From Paragonimus westermani (taxonomy: Eukaryota > Platyhelminthes > Trematoda > Plagiorchiida > Troglotrematidae): DNA of 64,000 nucleotides. Of this stretch, positions 1 through 13,900 are shown in pieces. The translations under genes and the position numbers were made by a program. The DNA is taken from NCBI GenBank assembly GCA_008508345.1, contig QNGE01000110.1, positions 44,182 to 108,181 on the forward strand, given 5' to 3'. How positions within the stretch are numbered: the stretch's first letter is position 1; each line of letters opens with the position of its first letter. Under the pieces are notes generated by a model, which had not been told where the DNA came from, did not search any database, and saw nothing but the letters and a program-made list of their open reading frames with translations.

Positions 1-2353
1 CGTACATATAATACAATGATTATTCCAAATCGACAAAGAAATTACACACGATGATGAGATTGCTTGTTCAATTAGACATATTTTCATTGATCGATACAGA
101 AGAACTATATGGTTAAGGAATGAGCAATGCAAACTGTCGTAAGACGTGAGATTATGTACCAAAAATGACAAAATGGATCTTCACTAGAACAAAAGTTTAC
201 CATGGATGTCATTGGTAAATTGGTTGACGGCAACCTGGTGTTTCGAAATGCCTTGTTGTCTTCTGTTGCCGGTTGGTTTCTGTTTACACAGCTTTTGTTA
301 TGAAGCCACTTCATGCTACACTTAATTGCTTGGCGCGCATTCCCTTAACAAGCTCTACAGAGGAGAACTTTTGAGAAAAGTATTTGCTGAATGGATCTGC
401 GTAGTTCACAATTGTCAAGTGTTAGTTGTATTGCCAGAAATTAAGAGGGCTTTACTGCACAGGGTCAAAGTAGATATTTAAATTTCTCTAGCCTTCCTGA
501 TGTTTGTCCTATTCCTCAGGTTAGTTCCATAGAACCTTATGCGGTATAATTACGTCCTCTTGGAAGTATGACGTTTAATTCTTGTTCAAGTTATGAGGGG
601 ATTGCTGAAGGTTAGTTGTTAAATCTGGTGTACGAGCCTAGTGTTTTCGCTGCCCAAGGTAAACATTTTCTTTTATTTTCATAAATAAGGTCAGAAAACG
701 AATCAAATTGCTTTGCTTTTCCAACAGGAACAAGATTTTCCGAGCCAAAATTTCGACTGTTGGACGCAATTTTAATCGGGTTGGTGGGATAATAAACTTT
801 ATATATTGTTCTGACTATACGCTTCAGTACACACTTTGTGAATTTTAGTTCAAAAGTACAGTAATATGTTTGAACTATGTAACGATATACTAAGTGACCC
901 CAGAAATATTATGGCGTTTTGGCACGATTATTTATGTTCCAAACGTGTCTTTACGTTACAAATATGTGTTCAGGATGTGTTTAGGGACACTGATTCACTG
1001 CTGGGTCACTAAGTTTAACCTGTTATTTTCCTACACTTCCCACGTTTGTCTGCCAAAGTAGCAGAAATTGCACTCTCCTGTAAATATCCGCTAAATATCT
1101 ACATATATATGTCACATGTCTAAATGATTAACCTAAACGAGGTAGAATCATCCGCTAACTTGACTAATCCTACTTCAGTTACCGGTGATTCTGTTTATCT
1201 ACTGATGATAGTCCATTGGTTGCCACCAGTTTTTGCTAACTTCGTAACAGATTTTTCAAATTATCAATTTCTTCGTTACACGGCGAAATTCTGTTTTGAG
1301 GTCTGCGCAGCAGAATGCAGCCAACTCAGTTATAGTGACGAGTGAAAGAATTTCAGATTTTTGCACGGACTAACCAGTCAATTAGATTCCCCTTTGGCAT
1401 TGTTTTCCAAAGTGAAACTTGATACCTGTAGATGTTAAAATTTGGTTTGTTTTTCGTCAAACTGGGACGCAAAATATCACAATCCGTCTCAACACAAATG
1501 GTCACTACTGGGTTTACAACGTTGAACTTATCGTTGTTATTTGCAATTCAGGCAAATTGTATCAGCCAGTTGTTTTTGCACGCATGAGGCCCGCTTGTGC
1601 CGAACACGTCAAAACATGCTTATTCAATTTTCTTCTCTCGTTGCAGTCGTCGACACCGCTCAGTTTGTGAATAAGATCTTTGATTTAAAAATTCTTAGTT
1701 ACATACAGTCAATGGTGAATATGTGTCAGACAGTGTGACGCAGTGTTTAATTTTTACCTCAGTTCTAATGTTTTTACGATGTACGTGTTATGAATACTGT
1801 GGCATTTCACGTCCGCTTCCGAAATGAGTGCGCAACCGTCGGAATCTAGTAACATGCACTTTTCCAGTATTAACAGGTAATTATAACAAATGAGAACGTC
1901 TTTGCCTCGTTGTATTAACGGAACTGGGAATTCCGAGTAAGACGTTTGCAACGTTAGGGCACTTTGATGTAGCTGATGTAACAACTGTCACAAACTTATC
2001 AAGTTCAACATCTCCGAAGAGACATGTTTTCAATCATTCGGACCAAGAAGAGTATATGCTGAGAAAATATCATGCAGTTGACTTTAAGGAAGAGTGACAA
2101 CAACGTTTCTTTTAACGCGTGTGGAATTGATGAATTTTTGGCTGGATAAGTATTTCGTTGTCTGTTTAAGTTTAACTCTAAACTTACTGAACCCACCTTG
2201 TTATTTCCGCTCAACATCTGGTGCACACTAAGAGCGGTTCAACGCTGGTCTAGGTAACCAATTTTTACTTTAGTTAATACAGAAACCTAACCACATTTAT
2301 TCAGATACTTCAATCTTTTCAGCACGTGTCGTATACGTTCTCTTCATCTGCAG
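1..2353. other. No recognisable gene
   Basis: AT-rich sequence with only short frames in several phases, none with recognisable motifs or a convincing acceptor-ORF-donor arrangement. The last bases (2,340-2,353) form a good splice acceptor leading into the next interval. Confidence 0.5.
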
Positions 2354-2727
2354 GTGGCAAATCAACCACAGTCAGAAAAATGGGAACTATATGGCTCTAA
2401 CTCGGTGCTACGTCAAACGGACCTATATAACCTTATTACTCTCAGTCGAATGAATACCTTACTGAATTCCATGCTCAGATGTGATTGTGCCGTTATCTCT
2501 CAAAGCCTGGAGACCAGTCTTTCTAATGTGTATATCTCTCATGTGCGCAGGACAGATTTCAGGCTGGTGAACCATGCCTTAGTGGAAGTAACAACCAGAT
2601 GGTTTCTACGAGATGCATCATTGGGAGCTCATCATCTGGTTTGGACCACCTCAGAAGCAATGGTTGGTTTCATCAATTAAAGATAAAATATGTACTGATT
2701 TTCTCAAGTGAATCCATATTCGTGTAA
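2354..2727 (+). CDS. Coding-like interval, possible exon(s), unknown product
   Basis: Two overlapping open frames start directly at splice-acceptor-like sites. The first follows a pyrimidine-rich acceptor ending in CTGCAG at 2,353 and stays open for 108 codons to 2,680. The second follows GTGCGCAG at 2,550 and is open for 58 codons to a TAA at 2,725-2,727; it reads DRFQAGEPCLSGSNNQ, with a Ser/Gly-rich middle and two cysteines. Only one frame could be real, and the second has the more protein-like composition. No family is recognised, no partner exon was found, and there is no evidence of expression. It may be a chance open stretch. Confidence 0.22.
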
Positions 2728-5700
2728 AAACATCATCGGTTTCTTCTGAAAAACCGAATGCTACATTAGCAGTTACCTGGCGATAAATCTCAACAATTTT
2801 TTCTATAGATGGTCCCAGTGGACTCTTTGTTTGAAAAGTATTTAACGTATTTCGTTGTTAAACACATAAGTGCAGTGAATGACACGGGGGTCAGCATAAG
2901 TTCTCCACGAAACCATGGACCTGAATATAAAACTCATTAAGTAAACCGACTCACATTGTTTATATACTCTCTTACAAGATACGTTTTAGGTTTTGAAGAC
3001 AGTATGGATAGAAATTCGGCTAAAACACAAAATATGTGAATACTCCTGATTTTACTTTTTCTCTTAAGCGAATGTACGTCAGACACGCAGTGTGCCAGAC
3101 ATCTGGTAAACATTTAACATACGGTGGATCTGAGATACCTAACTGAACCTGAGTCAGGCAAACCAATTATCACAGTGACTTGTTTATTTACTCATTTTGA
3201 ACGTACTTTACACGCAATCATGCAGTCTGACTGCATCTTTTCAGCATGTTTACAAAATGTCATGGTAATTATAACTGACAGCAATCTATGACTGACACAC
3301 CTGGGGGAGGTCACTGGAGGTGGTTGAAACGCAAACTACTACAACTTGCACGTGAAGTTGTGTTGGTCTCAATCTATTTATCTGTGACCGGCATACTTTA
3401 AGCTAACCCATATCACCGTTCTGTTTTGATATCATATCTTGTATAATGTCCCTTACTATAATGAAAATAGTTCTACAGCTGTTAAGTGAAATGTCTAATC
3501 AGATGGGGACCTTGAAGCATACGCCGACAACAATTTACTTACTATATGTTAGTCTTCGTGTTGTAGAACCTCAAAGTGATAATTTGCTCACTTTTCCGAA
3601 AGCGCGTTAAACTTGCGTAGAATGCAGGTAAACGAGATTAGTGTGGAAAATGACGAACGAATATACGAATCTGAAACTTATCTGAACACTAATCTCCATA
3701 ACTTTTCAATGTGAACTAATTTTCTCTGCGGAGAGACCTACGCACTGCTTTCAATGATCTCGTATTTAATCCACTTCTGTGGTTGAAACAATGGGATCTG
3801 TATACATGCTTGGGTTAGTCATTGCAGCGATAATAATTTTTATTCAATATTTGTTGTTTCATTCATGATTAAAGCTGTTCACCTTTATTATATTCTCACA
3901 ATGTGTTTTCCACTGCCCTCAACTGACTGAAAGCAAGCTGGATTCACAGCAAAACTGACAAATCAACAGTGTATACATTTTATTCAAAAGAAGTAATCAT
4001 AAGGGCTGTCTGGTGTGTGGTCTATTTCTCACAGGAATATATTAACCGTGTTTGATGGCTATGCAATATGTTTTGGAGAACGCTGTCGCTTAGAATACTA
4101 CTTGGTTTAGTCGGTGAAAGTGTTGTCACTCTCAGTGCTAAAGGTTACTACATTGATTCATCCATCCTGTTCAATTTTCCTAAGCTATCTCAATTTTGGC
4201 ACTGTGAAACATTCTTATATCAAATGAGATTGAATGTTTTTCAGTGCATAAAACATATTTTGCCCACAGGCATTGATCCGTTTTACTATTTTTACTGCGT
4301 GTTAAGTAGGATAGTTAATGAGTTCTTATTAATGTATACAGATCCAATTGGCTCGTAGCATTTTTCTGATAGAGCATAACAATGTCAGTGATGCCTGACT
4401 GATAAGATTAGTTTGTCAGTTAATGCGGCTGGAACGTGTTTTTGTGTAGAATGCTTGGTTGCACACTAATTTCTCTAGTAGACGTTGCTAGAACCTCAAA
4501 AGTAGTTCTCACTGGTCGTTTATTGTTCTCGAGTTGGCGAATCAAATAATTTGGTCTTTTATGAGGGAAAAACTTACACAAAAAAAAGTAAACCATTCCT
4601 ATGACACACCGGCCGCACCGAAAAATGTTATATTCTCTACTAGGTGATATAGCCACGGCTAATTTAATGTAACCGTCTCTTTTCACTTGCGCAAACCCTA
4701 TAGGTCTCATTGCGGTAATGAAAAAGGTTGAATGCAAAATATAAATCTGTTTAAAGTCTTAATTGCAACGAACATAAGGTTACGGATGATGGTACACACA
4801 AACTACTGGGATTTGAAGGCAACCGTTGTAAGCGAGTAACATGTAATAAGTGAAAATCGTAAGTGACCATACTAAGACCGACAAGTGAGCACCATTTGCG
4901 GAAAGAGGATCACTAGGTTACTATAGCAAACAATGAGCGAACGGTTGCTTATCACTTCCTGTGTATTTGTGTACTTTTGTGTATGTGATTATGCACGTGA
5001 CGAAGAAGGATCAACCACTGCGTACACAATTGCCCTCCCAGATGCCAGTAGCTGAGAGGCATCGACTTTGGAGTTGAGGTTTCAAGTGATACGATAAAGG
5101 AGCGGGAATTGCCTGTTAATAAGCAGGGCGGAAAAGATGATCAGCTGAAAGTTTACATGAAGAATTGAAGGTATACACTTAGAAAGGAAGCGCCAAAAAA
5201 GTCGTCTGGAAATACATAGGGAAATCATCGGAAAAATATAGTGTTCAGTAAAGTTTGTCTTACGTGAATGACATCCCGAATCATTCCGATGAATGAATGA
5301 GAAAACAGTAAATCAGGAACAGAAGAGCAGTGGATGAGTATTACTTTCTCCACCAACTCGGCTAGATTTTGAAAATTTCAGGAATGAATGTGACAATAAA
5401 GACAGGATAGTCGACTGATCTCGCTAAGCTGCTAACCCAGTTTCTAAGCAAATGTGAAAGTATCAGTCTGTGCGTACTTTTTACTTCGTTGGCCGAGTAA
5501 ACTATATGGTGGACGATTCATGGATAGTAAATAATGGATAGAAAGAAAACGCAACGGGGCTAGTGGGGTACAATCATAACAGCAGTGAACGCTGTAACGT
5601 GGTGACTCAACATCCCGACAGACATAAACATTAGATGTTCTGTGTGCGCGAGCTAAAACTGTGTCTAGGAAACTCGTCATGAAGGTTTTCCCAAACCGGT

Positions 5701-8335
5701 TACTCAACCGAACAGAATTTTGACATACGCAATCAATCAAGTAGCCCACATATAGCTGGACAGTACGTTTTATTGTGACCAAGCTCTAAATCTTAAGCAG
5801 TCCAGTCCTCAAAGTAACTTTCTTATGCCACGACCGGTACGATCAGCGATGATCATGTAGCCGTTCATCATCCCCTAGGAAGAGATCTGTTGCTGCTGAA
5901 TATGATTTGTACAATATTCTGTTGGCCAGTGGTAAATCCTTCTGTAGCCGGTCTGTGATTCACTCAGAATGAACAGGATTCTGCTGGTCCCTAAGCTCTA
6001 TAGGTATTTCCGTGTCTCACCTGTGAATAAGTTCAACAAACGCCATTTCTCAGATATTACAGGTCTGTTTCCAGGCTTCCACTGCCTATAAAGATAAACA
6101 TACTGGGACTTACTTCTTGGTGGACCGTTTCACAATTCATCTTAACCGGCTTAGTATCATATCCACTGTTATCGATATAGTTGCAAAATTTATATGCAAT
6201 AAGGCGTTGTTTGTGAAAATGTACATAAAAAGGTAATACCACCTTCATCAATTTTCATTTTTCGTATCAAAAATAGACTGTTTGTTCTCATATTCTTCAC
6301 TTTCCTCATGAGACTGTTATGTTTACTCTGAAGGAGTTTCAGCAAACACGTTTTATCACTCGTCCGTTTCGTTGACAAGTAGAGCTTCAGTAGCACAAAA
6401 CAGCACAAATGAGCGGATTCTGTGCTTACAGTAAGCATAGTAGTTGCACCTACTGCAAACTATAAAATCAGTGTGATAGCTTGCGTCAACTTTTTGTAGT
6501 GTGCATTGAGAATGCCAACTTTTTAATTTGCCGACCAGTTGGATCATCTTTAAACCCTACAGTGGATACGTCACACTTTTGTAGCCAAACTCAAACATGT
6601 TCATACTTGACGCCTATTCCGTAAAAATGTCATGCTATGAAAACGGACAACCGTGGTTGAAAACTAAGCCATGTTACCTGTAAAGGTTCGGTTGGGGCAG
6701 TCACGACACGTCCATCTATGCTAACTACGTCGACCAGGGTAGCCAGTCTATATTTGTGAGTTCATTGAGTAATTTTGGAGGACACTGTTGACCTACAGCA
6801 TGCATTGCTTGACTAACACTGTCAGGGTTCTTAAAAGCACGCACATCACTTCTGTCTCTGCACTCCTTAACCACTTGGAAATCGAATGACAGATGAAAGC
6901 ACTTGTATTTGATTAGTCAAGAGGTGCCCGATTTGAACCAAATTATTGCAAAGCCAGTGTTTCAGTAAATTTGTTTACGGCGTAAAAATTAGCCCTCGAT
7001 CAACTCGTCAGTTGAATGTACTTTTAACCAGAGTTATTTGCAAACTATTGGGGCCGTTGAAGATGGATAGTTAACGGGTAACCATATGTAAACACGCTGT
7101 ACTTAATGCGTGTGAACCAATTCTTTAACTTTAATGTTTATTATTTCACACTTATTTCGGTGCTCTCAACGTCTCGATCAATGACGAGCAACAAGTCTGG
7201 CGTAACACGTTGTTGTTACTAACACTGATGTTTGATTAAGGTTCACTAGTGATACTATGAAAGTGTTCGTTTGACCAGGGAATCACTAATACTTAAACTT
7301 GTGACTAGGTTAACATGGAGATTATGCACAGGTTGGGTGTACCAAACCATTTCAACATACTGTGAAGAAAGATATAACGGAAGACAAGTTAATATTTCTT
7401 CAAGGCAAACGCTGAACGAAACTAGCCACGGAACTCAGTGACCAGATAAATAGTATAACATGAGCAAGCATATGAACTTCTTGTCGCTCAATAAATTGTG
7501 ATAAAAGACGGAGACCGTCTGCCTTTGGTAATAAGACTGGTAATCATTCAAAGCAACAAGAAATAGCACCAGACGTAGATGGAACGATAATCCGCAAATT
7601 GTGTACTCATTATGCTCAATGTGACCAAACCGCATATTCACTTTTCAGCTCGTCTTTTTGGTGACATATCTTCGATAGTGTGTCAACATAACGAACGTTT
7701 GCTATATTTTTCAGCACTTTCAAAGGTTGCTTCTTGTTGAAAACGAACCCTCGGGAAACGATAGTTTGAGTATAAGCTTGAAATGGACTGCATAAAAAGA
7801 AGTTAGATTTTTAGTGATGAAATACTCGGTTAAAAAACGGACCACAAGTATTTTACACTTGATTGGCAAGTCACATAACATTCCTCGGGAATTAAACTAA
7901 TCAAGGTGCATTGTGGATCGGTAGTCGGAATATAGACATGACCTGCAACAAAAACGTTTATTCCAGCGTTTAGTTTATTAGCCTAAAGAAAACGCTGAAA
8001 TGTTTAGATATAACTAGACGCTTGTTAACAGTTGCTACCTCCTTTTTTATCCAGAAGTTAAGCTCAAACTTGCAATCCCTCATGCACGAATTAGCTGGCA
8101 TTTTTTCAAATGAATATCTTTAGAATTCACTGCATATCAAGTCAACTGTTACTGATATAATGGGCACTGAGATGCGTGTGGTATGAAGTACACACTGAAT
8201 GCGTCTTTGTGCTGCTCAATAAAATATGAGTACAAATAACGCTATGTGAAATCCAACTGACGCATCACTGACTCCAAAGTACAACGCATTCCAGACCAGC
8301 AAAATTGCTTACATTTGTCAAATCACCCTATAGTC
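2728..8335. other. No recognisable gene; unidentified CpG-containing tract near 5.45-6.0 kb
   Basis: Mostly AT-rich, with short random frames. The stretch 5,440-6,010 is visibly richer in CG dinucleotides than its surroundings and has a 112-codon frame on the minus strand without a recognisable motif. It could be an old repeat, but I could not match it to another copy in the window. Confidence 0.45.
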
Positions 8336-8339
8336 TCAG

Positions 8340-8597
8340 GAGGAGATGATAACCATGAATTCAACTCCGGGCAGCCAACTGCAATTTGGGCTTGTCGGTC
8401 AAGGTGAAGAAACAGACCTCCAAATTTTCCAGCCAGTGGTTGATAGAAGTGTATCAAAAAAAGCGGGCCAGAGTTCATATTACAGCCATGGGGAGATACC
8501 TACAAACGACGAGCTCCAGACACAGAAATATTCAGGTCAACCTTTTACCCCGAACAGGACTGATGAAAGTGTTTGCCTGAATGTTGATGCTCAGTAA
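8340..8597 (+). CDS. Candidate coding exon, unknown product
   Basis: A splice-acceptor-like site (AGTCTCAG, ending 8,339) is followed by ATG at 8,346 and a second in-frame ATG at 8,355 in fair start context (AACCATGA). The frame stays open for 83 codons to a TAA at 8,595. The product is polar and protein-like (MNSTPGSQLQFGLVGQGEET, then a Lys/Ser/Gln-rich stretch), unlike the Leu/Phe/Ile-rich shadows elsewhere. Possible donors are CAAG|GTGAAG (about 8,401) and TTCAG|GTCAAC (8,536). No conserved domain is recognised. A tRNA-like module lies directly downstream, so the frame may instead be part of a retroposon insertion. No further exon was linked to it. Confidence 0.3.
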   Translation, partial: EEMITMNSTPGSQLQFGLVGQGEETDLQIFQPVVDRSVSKKAGQSSYYSHGEIPTNDELQTQKYSGQPFTPNRTDESVCLNVDAQ

Positions 8598-8607
8598 AGC
8601 AGAAGTC

Positions 8608-8675
8608 CAACTCGGTTTTTTCGAACCAAATCCCGGGTTGCCGATCGGTGATCTACCAACCACTCGTCCTGCGCA
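8608..8675 (-). repeat. Decayed tRNA-like (SINE head) module
   Basis: Read on the minus strand, an A-box-like GAGTGGTTGGTAGATCA is followed about 25 nt later by TTTGGTTCGAAAA, which resembles the RNA polymerase III B box (GGTTCGAnTCC) with its last bases mutated. The spacing fits a tRNA-derived SINE head, but acceptor-stem pairing is absent, so it is not a functional tRNA. It is distinct from the module at 38.8, 39.3 and 57.6 kb. Confidence 0.4.
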
Positions 8676-8679
8676 CTAT

Positions 8680-10750
8680 TCCGGAGTCAATATACAAACA
8701 CGTTCAACAGGATTGTTGTGGTTACCGAGTCGTCTTCTGTTTCTTGATACTCTTATTTAGTCTGCACTATTGTCTGCAACACAGTGGAGAGATTTCCATA
8801 GAATCTTTTCAAAACAAAGATTTCCGACAGCAATGCAGACTAGAAAAATTTCCATATTTGGCATAATTCATTTAATAGTTACAGCCAGTTCATATCAGAT
8901 TGGTGCAAAGGTTATATTAAACGCTATGCTGTCGCTTACAAAACGCACCTGAGTTTGTTGATTATAGCTTTTTAGGCACCCTTCGGGATTTTCAGATGTG
9001 GCATCAGTGTTCGTAACGATAACATTTTTACAGCCAAGTTTTGTTACTGGTTCTTACAAAATTAACCTGTTATTTTCACTCACCGTGTAGGGTTGCATAT
9101 GATCGCGACATAACTCGTTCCAACAAACGTTGTGAAGCAGAACTGTTTTCGGTATTTTTCCTGGGCTAACACAGTTACGGAGTAAAATGTGTTTAGACGT
9201 ACAGTTCCCTGCATTCTTTCCCAAGCGAGCCAAATCTGAGTGCGTCACCAAAAAGACCGAGGAATGTTTCAAGGGCTCAGTAACTATTAACATTGTAAAT
9301 AAATTATAGACTTCAAAGAAATAGGTTGGACTTTGACTGCAAGATGTTTCACACGTTTAAAGCTTAACACTAACGTATGGTAAGATTAAGCGTGGTTTAT
9401 CCACGGCCACGGAACTTGAAATAATTGCGCATTTTTTATGAGAACGTAGGTTCTTGTTTCAGGGAAATTTGGATAGTAGGGACCAAAGCAACTCGATGTG
9501 AGTAACATATTAAACGAGTTGTCCACGTCCACCCCAGTGACAGTAACTTGTATTCACCACTCAGCAATCTTGTGGTAACCTATAGTACTAGTTAAATATT
9601 TGTTGCCAATAAACAAAACGAAACCGATCAACAAAGTAACAAGGCGGTTAAAAAATGCTGTATATCGTCCAGGATTTTAGAAACACAATTGTGTAACACT
9701 ACCTTACAATTCCCATGCAGTACAGTAAGATTAATAGCATGTCTTTCAATTATCCTACGGAAATCGTTGACTTTTGGTAGATCTTTTAATGAGTTCCAGC
9801 CTCTTTTCTTCATTGATCGCAGCTTTCTATCACTCATCGTTTGGTGGAAGCATTTCAGTAATGATGCTATCCACCAGAAAAGAAAAGCACATGTAATTTG
9901 TCAAACTGCTCTCACCGAAGCATGCTGATTCACAGTCCTGCACTGACTTTGTTCTCTGAGATATTTTGCTGGCGTTTGGCCACTTTCAGCAGTCAATGGT
10001 GGCAGAAGGTCTGAGACGACAGATCCGGAGGAGTTAGGAAGTAATGCGTATACGTCCTTGTGCCATTGTGAACGACCTGGGTACGTTGGGGCGTTTGCTC
10101 ACCTAAATCGGTTGGGAGGTTTACTCTAGATAGAAAAATTTGGTTTCGACTCTCAAAATTGTTTGGACTAGGGTTTTTGCAGAACAGTCATTATATGTAC
10201 ATCATTGGAAGCATGCCACCAAAGAGTTTTCAGCAATCACCATTGAGCAATAAGTTTGGTTTGTCAACACAAATCCACCTTTTAGTAGAATGCGTCCACC
10301 AATTATTGTTTAGTTACTGTCAGGTTCGTTTATGATACGTGACACATTTCCTTGTTGTTGTCGTCTAGTTTACGTTTATCTCCTTGCCGGCTGAAAATTT
10401 TTGTTCACGTGTGAACCGGCACCGTCGATCTACCGTCACATTGCTCTGGAACGTTTTGGATTGTGTGGATATCGCTCAGTGTTGTTAGTTTTGTCAACGT
10501 GAGGGTAGTCCATAATTGTCTGTGTTAATGGGGGAAAGCCAGAGCCCCCTCCGCTTTGAGCGTCAGGTTGTGTAAGACTCATGTAAACAAATACGAGGGA
10601 ATTTCCTAGATATTTTCTTTCACTTCTGCAATTGGTGTCCGATTTCATTAAAATAAACGGTTCTCCTGTTGTGAACCGAGAAGGCAGATGGCACAGAAGT
10701 TTTTTATTTGGGGAAACTAATACACGACTTATGCGTCTCAACGAAACTAC
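8680..10750. other. No recognisable gene
   Basis: AT-rich DNA with short frames on both strands, for example near 8.65-8.95 and 9.63-9.93 kb. None has a recognisable motif or a consistent splice context. Confidence 0.45.
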
Positions 10751-10756
10751 GTACAT

Positions 10757-10979
10757 AGACACTCAGTTGCACACCACATTCGTCTGAAGATGCTCCAGTC
10801 GCTTTGGACACTATGTCTCAGTTCTGTCATGTGGCGGAAGCCATTCTACGTTATGCTGCCCACTAATGATCTTTCCCGTATCTCTCTCGTATTGATCCGC
10901 GATTATATCGACCCATGCTGCTACTGAACAGTGGTGTAAGTAGTATGATGCGACCGTCTATCTTCACTACACTACGACA
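10757..10979 (-). repeat. Dispersed repeat R1, copy 1 (inverted relative to 63.77 kb)
   Basis: The reverse complement aligns over its whole length with 63,766 to the window end, by eye at roughly four bases in five with small indels. Shared strings include GATAGACGGTCGCA, CGACTGGAG and GTGGTGTGCAA. Similarity fades beyond about 10,979 on one side. On the other side the second copy runs off the window, so the true boundary is unknown. No protein or tRNA-like signal was found; it may be the UTR or LTR of an unidentified retroelement. Confidence 0.75.
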
Positions 10980-13900
10980 AAACGTTCTATGAAATGTCAC
11001 ATACAATGTCATGTTTTTGGTAGAGCTACTTTATTTGCGGTGTAGCTGTTAGCAAGCACAACCACGGCCAACAGCTTCTAATATATTTATCAGTGTCACA
11101 GCCACAGATTAACTGTATAGGCCGACACTAACTGATATAAACTGATTTTACATAATGCATCAAGCAGACTGTTTCATGAACTATGCGACGGTGAAAGTAC
11201 GATATCCGTATTTCATCTGTCACACGCGTGAACCATTATTTTCTTCTCCGACTTATTTTATTAATCCATATTGTGTGACGACTGCAAAATCATTGGTCCT
11301 TCAATTTTTTGTTCAGACTTTCTGTAAGTTGAGTCCGTTTAGAAATGTCACCTCTGAAATGTAGTTCCTTGACCCATTTCGGGCTGATCGAGCAAGTTAT
11401 GTGAGACAGCAATCCCATGAGGACAAATGCATTTTGTAGGTTAACTGGCAGCTATCTAATATTTTGAGAAAGCCATTTTGGTCGAAAACTTATGATACAC
11501 AAACCTCTTAAGTTTAACGTGAGGTCAGTGAATCAGCCACCACAGTGCTCGGTCTGCAAACGAGACAACCATGGATTAACTTGCTGTCCCGTTTAAGAGA
11601 TGCCAGATAATAGAGTTGACTTGAAATTGAATCAAGAATAATAGTTTGACTTAAAAAGAAGTGACATAAAAGTTCCTTTGAACGACTCGATGCAATCAAG
11701 TGCGAGTTGTTTTCAGCTTTAGGAACCTAGGGTTACTTGAGAAACGTGTGAGGCCGACAAAAAAGCGATCAACCCGGAACACCTTCTAAGCAAAAAGTTA
11801 TATTTTATCGGGATTATTTCACCCTCAACATGAGCATCTCTTAAAAACGGACGAACCCTGTCAGAAATTAGTAATGGTTGAGATAAATTAAGTGTTAACA
11901 ATTAAGTGATCGTATAGGCACATACTGAGGATCAAACTTGCAGATTACTAGGTTCGCATAGCCAATTACATTTTCACATTGTGGGACAAATTATTGAAGG
12001 TAAGAATGGAATCTTATTACTGGTCAACTTAACCGACTGCGCACAGGTGCTTTGAAATTAGTGAGGTGAATACGTTTCAAAACGGACTGAAAAGAAAACT
12101 ACTCGGGAGTTTCATATCTGGTATGAAACCCATTGTGTATTAAAAATTCGACTGCCTTCAACTACTCCAATGCTGGCTATCTCGAAGTCGTCTTTTTTCT
12201 TGTGGTTAAATACATTTTCGATTATTCTTTCGGATTCACCGTTTTTTCGTTATTTTACTGTGCATTCAGGTAACCACTATAAGACTTGAAACTACTGTAT
12301 AGTTAGTTACCGTGTGCATACAGAATATAAACTTTTGGGGTCATCGATGATGCTGAACAATTGGTGTTATTGGTATTCTTGCAGTCAGTAGCTAACCTGA
12401 TTTTTGTCCACAAGTTTGCTTAAGTGTTCAATAGTGAGCGTACCGAGTAAACTGTAGCGGACAGCCCCGTTCACCAAGTGGACAGTGCACAGTTATGAAA
12501 CTTCAGTCCATTGTGGTGGCTATATCAGTCAAAAAACTGCAACAATGTGAAGCAAACTATTAAAAATGATTTTGCTAAATCGGTTTCACGGATAAAAATA
12601 CGTAAAACCTGCGTTTCTGTCCTTGGTGTACTACCACCAGTAAGAATAGAAAAAAACATGATTTTATTTGAGATAGAACGGTAGATTAATGTCTCAAAAT
12701 ACAAGAAATGTTTCATCTCAATAACTTTCACGATTATGACTTGATTATGCACACTTTTGACTGTGCACAAAGCAATCGTCTATACATTTCCGCATTTAAC
12801 AACAATCACACAATTTACCTTGTTCCTGCAACACCGGGCATGTGTTTAGTAACACTAACGGTGTTTCTTACAGCCACCGCCACAATACAAATGACCATTT
12901 TATCTGATTACATTACAGTTAGAATGCTTTTTTTCAGTAAAACTTGAGAACGACATGTCAGTCTTAGACTTTCTTCAAGTTATTCGTCCATTTCGGAGTT
13001 GATGGGAGAGATGACCAAACGCAACAAGCGTCACAACTCTATTCACACACTCTCAAATACTTTTTCAAGTTTCGTATACATATATTTAAGTGGTAAAGCC
13101 TTAAGAACTTGATTTCACACCGGATTTGGAAGATTGCGGCAGGCGAAATAATTTGCTGAAGTGTTTTAATAAAACTGAAAATTCTCGATATTCAGACTAA
13201 CTGCTGCAAATATATGTCTACTTCATATAAAGGAGCTTTGTGATGCCGACTTTCGTTATTCGATGGTGTATTAACACATGAGCTGGTGAAAACTAAATTT
13301 TCGGGAAAAAACTCGGTTAATCAGCTGAGCTGCCACTCCTTCAGACTATCCCTAGGGAGTGGTAAATTTTGCTTCATTTGACGAATTTGATTAAGTTTTC
13401 AGTATGATATCTAAACTTCAAATACGGCAGTGGAAATAATCAATCAATCAGAAGAATTCCCTGCACCAACATTAAACGTGTTTCCAAATATTTGAAACTT
13501 CTGTACACTAACACACGAAATAATTAGGTGGCAAATTTGCTGGTAATTGTCAGTACTCCGTTAAAAGCTGCGTTTTATCCCAACTTTTCTGTCGCGATGA
13601 GCGTTTCCACTCAGTTTCATTCTGTGGTAATTCGTAGGACTCGAACCCCACCTGTGTTCTGCTGTTCAGTATCGCATCACGATATGAAAGCCTGTATGTG
13701 AACTCGCGTCCACCTTTTCACGGTGTAAATGTTACTTACTGCGACGCAAGCATCATAATAGACGCAACTGCACAATAACAACCAGTGCAGCCACAAGTGA
13801 GTTAGATGAGACAAGGTTCCTACTATCACAAGGTAATCCGAATAAGACTTAGCCTAAGCAGTCATGTGACTTTAAGCTGATGCGGAGCTTAAATCCTGAA

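Noticed and set aside
13637..13647. tRNA gene suggested by a perfect B-box string (GGTTCGAGTCC on the minus strand)
   Set aside because: No A box at tRNA spacing and no stem pairing; a single 11-bp match is not enough.
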